From Candidatus Zipacnadia bacterium (GTDB taxonomy: Bacteria; Armatimonadota; Zipacnadia; Zipacnadales; UBA5352), in the NCBI GenBank assembly GCA_029820945.1, contig JALGUJ010000003.1, forward strand, positions 1 to 64,000: a DNA stretch of 64,000 nucleotides. The letters are read 5' to 3'. Shown piece after piece: positions 51,385 through 58,973 of the stretch (position 1 is the first letter of the stretch; every line of letters begins with the position of its first letter). A program made the translations under genes and the position numbers. Under the pieces are notes generated by a model, which was not told where the DNA came from, did not search any database, and saw only the letters and a list, made by a program, of their open reading frames with translations.

Positions 51385-53655
51385 TTACTGCTGCAGGGCC
51401 TGCTTCATGCTCACGATCGCCGCGGCCAGCCCGTCGCGCGCCTCATCTACGGCACGCACGTCCAGCGTGTAGGGCTCATCGTTCGCGCCACGCACCGACG
51501 GCCAGCGCTCGACCAGCGACAGGGCGGCGTCAAGGGCCTCGCGCCCGACCGCAGCGGCGTCGGCCCTTCCTGCGTCCTCGAGTTGCCGCGCGAGGTCATC
51601 TGCCAGGGCCATGTACTCGTAGTCCTCCAGGCCCTCGCGGAACAGCTCCCAGCGGATCGAGTCGATGGGCGTGGGCTCGTCGGGCGCGCGCGGCGGATAG
51701 AGCAGCACGCCGGAGCTCCCGACGCCCGCCGTCCACGGGTCTTCGACCTCGCCGCGCCAGCAGACCGTGCCCCACCACGAGTAGGTGCCGTCCACCGCGT
51801 ACTTGCGCAGCAGCCAGGGCCAGAGGCGGACGCGGATGGGCCGGTGGTCGGGGTAGTTCACCGCGTTGTTGTAGACCAGGATCCGGTCGCCGTCCGCCCT
51901 CGCAGCCTCGATCTTCGGCACGGCCCGGTCCCAGGAGTCGGTGTGCAGGATCCAGACGTGCGTGACGTCCAGCAGCTCCGCGGCGGGGGCGCTGACGGTC
52001 TGCGCGATGCGCAGCTCCGGCTCGACGTTCAGGAGCAGCTCGCTCAGCGCCCGGATGCCGTTGCGGGTCGGCTCGTGGTTAAGCCTGGGCTCGTCGATGA
52101 ACCGCACGGTCGGCTCTTGGAAGAGATCGGCGTCCCTGAGCGCGGTGCAGAGCTTCGTGATCCAGTCGCGGAAGGGCCGCTCGAACTGCGGGTTGAGCTG
52201 CGTCAGCGCGTCGTTGGCGAAGATGGGGATGCCCTGCCACTGCGCGTCGCGGGGCATGATGTGCTCGCCGCCATGGCCAATCCAGAGGGCCGGGAGGTCG
52301 AAGCGGCGCGCGCCCAGCTCATCGCGCATGAAGGCGAGGTGCTCGAGGTACTCCTCGAGGTCCACCGTCACGCTGTCGCCCTGCACTTGCGGCTTCGGGA
52401 CCACGCCGGGCGCGCAGCGGCTGCGATGATCGTAGAAGTCCTGGTAGTAGCGCGCCAATACCATGTCCGGGTCGCCGCTCTCGCGCTCGAGCACGATCCC
52501 GAAGCGGAAGCCGGAGCGCACGTCGATGGTGGGCCGCTCGGGGATGAGGAAGTCATGTACGTGCAGGCGCAGCGGCACGGCGCAGACCTCATCGCCGGCC
52601 GCCGTCAGCGCGACCTGGCCCTCGTAGTCGCCCGGCTCCTGGTCGCGCGGCACGTGGAGTGTGAACCAGAAGCCCTGGTTGTGGCCGGCGGGGATGTCAA
52701 CGGGAAGACGCTCCGTCAGCGGGTCGGGGTTAAGGCCCTTGTGACCGTAGGGGCCCATCGGCCGCTGGATGTCCACCGTCTCGATCAGGCGGCAGTGCAG
52801 GTGCTCGCCCGACAGCGTCGCGGGACCTGCCAGATCTCCCCAGGTGAAGGCGACATTGCGCGCCCCACCGGTCGGCGTAACCGCGACCTGGAAGGACTCG
52901 TACTCGCCGAGCGCTGCGGACAGCTCGATGGCCTGCAGCGGCTCGCCCGTGGGCAGGTCGCGGTCCGGCAGGATCTTGCGGTTCTCGCTGTCGGTCCACA
53001 GGACGCCGCCCGGGAACTGCCGCAGCACGCGCGCCGTGTCCTCGATCTCCCGCGGCTTGCGGCCCACGACGATGACGTCATCGATCCACGCGCGGCAGCC
53101 GGGCACCTCAGTCACCAGCTTGATCAGCAGCGAGACGGCCTGCTCGCCCTCAGGGGCGATGAAGTCGCCCACGTCGGCGCGCACCCAGCCCCGCTCGTCG
53201 GCGCCGCCCACCCACTCCCCCGCCACGAACTCGCCGCGCCGGTCATGCGGCACGGTGACCACCGGCCGATAGAGCAGGCTCTCCATCTCTCGCTCGCCGA
53301 CCGGATAGCGGACGAAGCAGGTGATGCGGCTGGGCCCGCCCTCGGCGCGGTAGTGCAGGCTGAGGCTGTAGACGCCACCGGGCTCTACGGGGACCACCGT
53401 GCTCCAACCGCCGTTGAGGCCCTCGAGGCCGAGGCTCCGGGAGCCGCTGTGGGCCTGGTCATCGGCCCACCAGCCGCGCGAGTCCTGCCACGAGTAGAAG
53501 CCCCACTCGGCCGGCTCGCCGGCCGCGCCCTCCTCGAAGCTCGGGTTCGGCGCGAGGCTCTCGACCGCGGCTTCCTGCGCCCCCGCCCGGCAGCCGGCCA
53601 GCAGCGCCAGGCCGAGGGCGGCGATGGCGGCACACGCGATAGCGGCCCTGGACAT
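51385..53655 (-). CDS. DUF4091 (GH123-like) lipoprotein with N-terminal CBM-like domain
   Basis: Lipobox MSRAAIACAAIAALGLALLAGC; NPSFEEGAAGEPAEWGFYSWQ; VHVPRDQEPGDYEGQVALTAAG; SIRWELFREGLEDYEYMALADDLARQLE (DUF4091). Confidence 0.85.
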   Translation of the reverse strand: MSRAAIACAAIAALGLALLAGCRAGAQEAAVESLAPNPSFEEGAAGEPAEWGFYSWQDSRGWWADDQAHSGSRSLGLEGLNGGWSTVVPVEPGGVYSLSLHYRAEGGPSRITCFVRYPVGEREMESLLYRPVVTVPHDRRGEFVAGEWVGGADERGWVRADVGDFIAPEGEQAVSLLIKLVTEVPGCRAWIDDVIVVGRKPREIEDTARVLRQFPGGVLWTDSENRKILPDRDLPTGEPLQAIELSAALGEYESFQVAVTPTGGARNVAFTWGDLAGPATLSGEHLHCRLIETVDIQRPMGPYGHKGLNPDPLTERLPVDIPAGHNQGFWFTLHVPRDQEPGDYEGQVALTAAGDEVCAVPLRLHVHDFLIPERPTIDVRSGFRFGIVLERESGDPDMVLARYYQDFYDHRSRCAPGVVPKPQVQGDSVTVDLEEYLEHLAFMRDELGARRFDLPALWIGHGGEHIMPRDAQWQGIPIFANDALTQLNPQFERPFRDWITKLCTALRDADLFQEPTVRFIDEPRLNHEPTRNGIRALSELLLNVEPELRIAQTVSAPAAELLDVTHVWILHTDSWDRAVPKIEAARADGDRILVYNNAVNYPDHRPIRVRLWPWLLRKYAVDGTYSWWGTVCWRGEVEDPWTAGVGSSGVLLYPPRAPDEPTPIDSIRWELFREGLEDYEYMALADDLARQLEDAGRADAAAVGREALDAALSLVERWPSVRGANDEPYTLDVRAVDEARDGLAAAIVSMKQALQQ

Positions 53656-53744
53656 GCCTCTCTCACGCTCCTCCACGTCTCGCGAGGCGGACGGCGCATG
53701 GGCCGCGGGTGGGTCGATCTCGCCGGCCTGTACGCGCGACCGGC

Positions 53745-54701
53745 TCAGCGGACCTCGAACCGCAGAGCCGCGTCGAGCACCCAGGCCCAGAAGCCGCCGC
53801 CCTCGAGCGTCCGTCCCTCGTCCATGTTGTCGTGGAAGCTCTCCTCGGTCACGTTCAGCCGGCAGATGTACTCCCCCGGAGGCAATCGCAGCGAGCCGAC
53901 CCCCGGCCGGTCAGGCTCCCACTCGCCGAAGAGGCCGATGCTCTCGATGGCGCCCGCCTCAGTCGCCTCGTAGCCGTAAGCCAGACGGCGCAACTCGTAC
54001 CAGCGAGGTGGCCCGTCGCGGTACCCGCGCTCCCTCTGCCCCACCCGCCAGAGCACGTGCAGACTGCTGTCGAGCGCGAACTGGTGCTCGGCGCCGCCAT
54101 GTCCATCGGTCACGAACCAGTCGAAGAGCAGGTACCCGCGCACCGAGTGCCCGGCCTCCAGATGCCGGGCCAGCTCCGCGTCGGGCACGTTCCACCGGCA
54201 GTCCTCGCACCACCAGCGTCCCAGGTGGCCGAGCTGCCAGCTCGACCAGGTCCGCGCATCCTGCGCGTTGTCCTCCTCAAGCGCGCCGCTGATGGGCTTC
54301 GCGCCCACCAGCTTGAGCTGGTAGGCGAACCAGGGCTTGAGGCCGCAAGCGCGCACAGCGCCCTGTAGCGTCGGGGCCGGGGAGTGGTACCGCACCTCGA
54401 CGCGGCGCCGGTCGGCGTCGGCGTAGTCAAAGTCGGCGCGCAAGGCCTCCGCGTAGGGCACGCCCGCTATGTCGCGCCAGCGTTGCCGCTGAGGGGCGTG
54501 CATCTGCACTGGCGCAAGCGTCTCCTCGCTGGTCTCGCCGACCATGACTCTCGCCTCATCGGTGCCGGGCTCCGGGATATGCTGGCGCGGGAGGGTGGAA
54601 CACCCCGCGGTCAGCGTAATCCAGACGAGGAGCGCGGCCGGCCCACAAAGAGCCGGCTGCCGCGCCCGGCGGAAGCCCCCATCTCTGTTCGTGGGACTCA
54701 T
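53745..54701 (-). CDS. Lipoprotein of unknown function
   Basis: Lipobox LLVWITLTAGCSTLP; conserved-looking WWCEDCRWNVPDAELARHLEAGHSVRGYLLFDWFVTDGHGG. Confidence 0.6.
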   Translation of the reverse strand: MSPTNRDGGFRRARQPALCGPAALLVWITLTAGCSTLPRQHIPEPGTDEARVMVGETSEETLAPVQMHAPQRQRWRDIAGVPYAEALRADFDYADADRRRVEVRYHSPAPTLQGAVRACGLKPWFAYQLKLVGAKPISGALEEDNAQDARTWSSWQLGHLGRWWCEDCRWNVPDAELARHLEAGHSVRGYLLFDWFVTDGHGGAEHQFALDSSLHVLWRVGQRERGYRDGPPRWYELRRLAYGYEATEAGAIESIGLFGEWEPDRPGVGSLRLPPGEYICRLNVTEESFHDNMDEGRTLEGGGFWAWVLDAALRFEVR

Positions 54702-54820
54702 GGTTCATCCCCACCGCGCTGAGGACCCCGGAGGTGGCTCGAGCGCGCCCGCTGCTCCCCTGTACGGTCAGACGCGCGAGCATGTTGCCCGCGCGTGTGC
54801 GTCACGTGAACACGCCCGGC

Positions 54821-55447
54821 CTACTCGCTGGGCTGCGAGGGAACCCAGGCAATGGCGTTATCCACCTGCTGCTCCTTGGCCCACTTCACGTGTCCGTCCA
54901 CGAAGCCCCAGATGACGCCATCGTTATGCCGTTGCGGCCAGTTGTTGCCGGTGAAGCTGTTGTCGTCCGGCGCGCCGCAGATGTCGTTGCCGATGTCGTT
55001 GACGTACCAGTCACCATCGGTACCGGTCTTCCCATTGGCGCCGATCGCCTCGGGCCGCACGTCACCGCACAGCACCTTGACAGAGGGATCCCAGAAGTTC
55101 CCGAGGCCTTGGCCGGAGGCCAGGAAGCTCATGCCGTATCCGGGCCCCTTGTCCTTGCGGTCCGGGCAATACAGGATCTGGCGATTACGCGTGTATGGGA
55201 AGATCGCGTTGTACCACTGCGAATCGGGCTCGCCGGCCGCAGCCTGCCCCGCCGGGAGGATCTCGTCGAAATCCTGAGCGTACATGTTCATGGCGAGACA
55301 GAGCTGCTTGACGTTGGAGATGCAGGCGGCCTGTCTTCCCTTGCCCCTCGCTCGGGAGAATACGGGGAACAGGATGGAGGCCAGGATTGAGATGATCGCT
55401 ATGACGACCAGAAGCTCGATGAGAGTAAAACCTGTGCGCTTGTGCAT
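54821..55447 (-). CDS. Type II secretion/DUF1559-like pseudopilin
   Basis: MHKRTGFTLIELLVVIAIISILASILFPVFSRARGKGRQAACISNVKQLCLAMNMYAQDFD; C-term RHNDGVIWGFVDGHVKW. Confidence 0.92.
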   Translation of the reverse strand: MHKRTGFTLIELLVVIAIISILASILFPVFSRARGKGRQAACISNVKQLCLAMNMYAQDFDEILPAGQAAAGEPDSQWYNAIFPYTRNRQILYCPDRKDKGPGYGMSFLASGQGLGNFWDPSVKVLCGDVRPEAIGANGKTGTDGDWYVNDIGNDICGAPDDNSFTGNNWPQRHNDGVIWGFVDGHVKWAKEQQVDNAIAWVPSQPSE

Positions 55448-55606
55448 TGAGGACGCCTCCTTCGGCTTCACGCCCCCGAACGGGACGCGATGGTGCTGCC
55501 ACCTGGAATAACAAACACAGTGCGCGCCAACAAGTTTCGCCGCGGCGCAGCAAATGCCTCCGTACGGGCCCGCTCTCGCCGCTTCGGGCGATTCGTCACG
55601 CGGCCA

Positions 55607-58321
55607 TCAGCCGGCGGCGGGCGCCGACTCGACCACGAGCGTGACATCGCAGGGATAGCGTCCCGCGCGCGAGCTGTATACCGCGAGCCCGCCCCTGTCC
55701 GCCCCCGAATCCTCAGACGCGATACGCACCGTCACGATTCCATCCGCGGCGGCCGCCGCCGCTCTCTCGGCCGAGAGGTCCACCCGCACAAGCTGCCCGT
55801 ATCGCCCCAGCAGCCCGTGCATGTGTGACAGCGCGCCGCGGGAGTCGGCCGGCTGGTTCGGCAACGCGAGTACCGCGGCCTCCGCACGGCCGATCGCTAT
55901 CCGCGCCCTGGACGGCCAGCGTTCCGCTTCGGTCTGCGGCGCCCCGGCGCGCGCGCTGGACAGCTCCACGAGCAGGTGCAGGGCCGCGATGCGCCTCGGA
56001 TCGAGGTCCTCGGGCAGATCGAAGCTGTACTCCACCGAGCCGTCGCCCAGTCCCGCCAGGAGGTGGACGTCGCCCTCGACCTCGCCGCGCTCGATGTCAC
56101 CCTCGAAGGCGGCGTCGCAGTCGCCCGCAGTCTTGCGCAGCACGACGGCGCCATCCTGGGACGCCGCATGTTCGCCGACGACCTCAAAGAAGCAGAAGTT
56201 CATCGCCGCCGGCCTGCCCCGCCCGTCGTCAAGCACGGCCTCGACGCGGGCGAGGCCGGGCTCGTCGGGCAGCGTCAGCTCGATCGCGGCGGAATCGCCG
56301 CTAACGGCCGCCGGTCTGGTCCTGCGCACCAGGGCGCGCGCGCGGCCGAGACGGCCAGTGAAGGTGGCGCTCCAGCGCACGCGCCGGGCAAGCTCGGCCG
56401 CACGCGCGGACGGCCGCAGAAAGACCGGGACCGTCACGCGGTCGCCGGGCGCAGCCGTGCGCGCGGGCGGGCAGTCGAAGCCCACGAACAGCTCCCCGAG
56501 GATCAGCGCCGGATGGTAGCCGAACTGCTTCGGGGAGCGATCGTAGTTGTAGAGCCCGTTGTGCTCCCACTCGATGTCCGTCAGCTCGGTGTAGACGTAG
56601 CCGCAGATCTCCTCATGCTTGCGCAGCTCGTTGGTGAGGAAGAGCAGGCACCAGGAGACGTCGAGGTCGCCCATGCGCGCTGAGATGCCCCCGTACTCGC
56701 TGTTGAGCAGCGGCTGGCCGCCCTGGCGGCTGCCGCCGGCGAAGTTGAACTGCGAGCCCGGATGCGTCTGCTCCACGACCTCCTCGATGTGCTCCCGCGC
56801 CTGGTCGTAGTCGTTGAGGTAGAAGTGCCAGCTATTGATGTCGGTGACGATGTGGTCGCGCAGGCAGGCCGAGTTGTCCTCCACAAGCCGCGTCGAGTCC
56901 ATCTCGCCGGTGGCCTCATAGCACTCGCGCACCCACTGCTGTCGCTCCGGCATTTGAGCGTACTCGCGACCACCCAGGCCCCAGGTCTCGTTGAAGAGGC
57001 ACCAGGCGATGATGCTCGGGTGGTTGAAGTCGCGCGTCATGGTCCCGCGGAGGTTACGCTCCCAGCGGTCCCTCGCCAGCTCCGAGTAGCCGTCATAGCC
57101 GAAGTTGGGCATATCGCACATCAGCAGAATGCCCACACGGTCCGCCCAATAAAGGTAGCGGGGGTCGGGCGTCTTGACGTGCAGCCGGAGGAAGTTGAGC
57201 CCGGCCTCGCGGGCCAGGACCAGGTCGCGCCGGATGGCGGCATTGCTGGGATGCGTGTAGACCCCCTGCGGATGGAAGCTCTGATCCAGCGCCCCGCGCA
57301 GATAGATTGGCTCCCCATTCAAGCGGATGTATGCCGGCCCATCCTCGCCCAGAGGGCCGACATCGACGTCGCGCATGCCGAACTGCGTGTGCACCTCGTC
57401 GATAGCCCGGCCGCCCTGCAGGAGCCGCACGCGCAGCCGGTACATGTGAGGGCTTTCTGGTGCCCAGGGGATGGGGGCGCGGATGTGCGCGCTCAGTCGC
57501 ACCTGGCCGTGATCGTCCAGCGGCACGGGGCCAAGCTCGGCCACGGTCAGGCCCGTCGAGGTGCGCACGGCGGCGGCGACGGCCAGGTCCGCGGCGCCCT
57601 CGGGCACGTGAGTTCTGACTGTAACGGTCGCAAGCCCCCCGGCCAGGTGCGGCTGCACCTGAATGGCATCGATGTGCGCGGCCGCCCGCGGCTCAAGCCA
57701 CACCGTCTGCCAGATGCCACTCGTGGGCGTATACCAGCTCGGCACCTGCTTGCCCAGCGGCTTGCGGCTCTCGTCCTGGGGGTCGTGCACGCGGATGACG
57801 AGGGTGTTCTCACCCCCAACCAGCGCATCCGTGACATCGAAGCTCACGGGCAGGTAGCCGCTCTCCGCCTCCCCGACCGGGACGCCGTTGACCCAGGCGC
57901 GCAGCTCCCAGTCCGCGGCGCCGACGTTCAGGAAGACGCGGTGGCCCTGCCACCGGGCGGGCACGATGAACGAGCGCCGGTACCAGCCAACGGTCTGCCG
58001 CGGCGCCTCGCGGTAGTTCTCGACGGTGACCGAGGTCGGGTCCAGGTAGGCCTCGCGGCTGAACCAGCAGCCGTTGCCCGCCTGTTCCCCGGTCCCCCAC
58101 GCCAGGTGGCTCTCCCACGGGAAAGGCACCACGATGGTGCGCGGGAAGCTCTCTGCGCCGCTCTCGTGCAGGCCCCGGGCGGGCCCGCGGTCATCGGGAT
58201 CAAAGCTGAACTGCCACGGTCCGTTAAGGTTCAGCCAGTCGATGCCGGGCCGCAGGCCACGGTGGAAGTCGGGCCGCGGGTGTTCAGGACGTGGCACAGC
58301 ATGGCTGCCGGGACGGCTCAT
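55607..58321 (-). CDS. Glycoside hydrolase family 2 enzyme
   Basis: GIDWLNLNGPWQFSFDPDDRG...VPFPWESHL...WYRRSFIVPARWQGHRVFLNVGAADWELRAWVNGVPVGEAESGYLPVSFDVT...LRLHVKTPDPRYLYWADRVGILLMCDMPNFGYDG...HPSIIAWCLFNETWGL. Confidence 0.93.
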   Translation of the reverse strand: MSRPGSHAVPRPEHPRPDFHRGLRPGIDWLNLNGPWQFSFDPDDRGPARGLHESGAESFPRTIVVPFPWESHLAWGTGEQAGNGCWFSREAYLDPTSVTVENYREAPRQTVGWYRRSFIVPARWQGHRVFLNVGAADWELRAWVNGVPVGEAESGYLPVSFDVTDALVGGENTLVIRVHDPQDESRKPLGKQVPSWYTPTSGIWQTVWLEPRAAAHIDAIQVQPHLAGGLATVTVRTHVPEGAADLAVAAAVRTSTGLTVAELGPVPLDDHGQVRLSAHIRAPIPWAPESPHMYRLRVRLLQGGRAIDEVHTQFGMRDVDVGPLGEDGPAYIRLNGEPIYLRGALDQSFHPQGVYTHPSNAAIRRDLVLAREAGLNFLRLHVKTPDPRYLYWADRVGILLMCDMPNFGYDGYSELARDRWERNLRGTMTRDFNHPSIIAWCLFNETWGLGGREYAQMPERQQWVRECYEATGEMDSTRLVEDNSACLRDHIVTDINSWHFYLNDYDQAREHIEEVVEQTHPGSQFNFAGGSRQGGQPLLNSEYGGISARMGDLDVSWCLLFLTNELRKHEEICGYVYTELTDIEWEHNGLYNYDRSPKQFGYHPALILGELFVGFDCPPARTAAPGDRVTVPVFLRPSARAAELARRVRWSATFTGRLGRARALVRRTRPAAVSGDSAAIELTLPDEPGLARVEAVLDDGRGRPAAMNFCFFEVVGEHAASQDGAVVLRKTAGDCDAAFEGDIERGEVEGDVHLLAGLGDGSVEYSFDLPEDLDPRRIAALHLLVELSSARAGAPQTEAERWPSRARIAIGRAEAAVLALPNQPADSRGALSHMHGLLGRYGQLVRVDLSAERAAAAAADGIVTVRIASEDSGADRGGLAVYSSRAGRYPCDVTLVVESAPAAG

Positions 58322-58500
58322 GATGTCACTCCCGCATCGTCGTCCGGGACCCTAACGACCCGCCGAGTGTTAGTAACGCCACTGACCCGCACCGGGGCGC
58401 GGGGCGTGAGCGCGATAGACGTTCCCCCATGCGCTCTCCGGAACCTCCTCTGGTGAAAGGCGAGGGAGAATCGCATTCCCGAGGAGGAGTCGGGGGCGCG

Positions 58501-58506
58501 TATGAT
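58501..58506 (+). promoter_or_regulatory. Possible -10 element upstream of the wHTH/KaiC-SBP operon
   Basis: Locally AT-rich TATGATAAAATGAATG in a GC-rich context, 78 nt upstream of ATG 58584; no convincing -35 box. Confidence 0.3.
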
Positions 58507-58583
58507 AAAATGAATGTACACTGGCTCCCGATCGGTCTTCGCGGGGGTGCTCGTCGCTCCAGAGCCGGGCGCGGATGGTTGCC

Positions 58584-58973
58584 ATGGACGATCGCGTGAG
58601 ACAGTTCATCGAGGAGATCGCGCAGGACCTGGTGGGTCTGGACGTCGCTCTGTTCTACCAGGCTAATCCGCGGGCGTTCGACACGGCCTCGGGGATAGCG
58701 CTTCGTACCCACCGCTCCCTGAAGGACGTCGAGCCGGCTCTGCAGCGGATGAGCGAGCGGGGCTACCTTGAGGTGCTCTCCCGCGGCGACGGCCGCTACC
58801 AGGTCTTCGCGCTATCACCGGCGCCTGAGGTCTGGCGCACGCTCTGCCACGTCAGCGAGGCCTACCACGAGGATCCCGAGGCCCGCAAGGAGATCATCCT
58901 GATGCTGGTGCAGCGGCGGCTTCAGCGCCGCACGGCGGGGCAGAATACGGGGGGGAGTGGACCCGATGGCTGA
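58584..58973 (+). CDS. Small winged-helix-like regulatory protein
   Basis: MDDRVRQFIEEIAQDLVGLDVALFYQANPRAFDTASGIALRTHRSLKDVEPALQRMSERGYLEVLSRGDGRYQVFALSPAPEV: helix-turn-helix then beta-wing pattern. Stop overlaps the next start by 8 bp. Confidence 0.7.
   Translation: MDDRVRQFIEEIAQDLVGLDVALFYQANPRAFDTASGIALRTHRSLKDVEPALQRMSERGYLEVLSRGDGRYQVFALSPAPEVWRTLCHVSEAYHEDPEARKEIILMLVQRRLQRRTAGQNTGGSGPDG

Noticed and set aside
51343-53973. 876-aa plus-strand ORF antisense to the DUF4091 gene
   Set aside because: Same antisense-shadow artefact; the minus strand has lipobox and DUF4091 signatures.
58320-58583. Full sigma70 promoter for the wHTH/KaiC-SBP operon
   Set aside because: A TATGAT -10-like element is visible but no acceptable -35 at 16-18 nt; kept only as a low-confidence -10.
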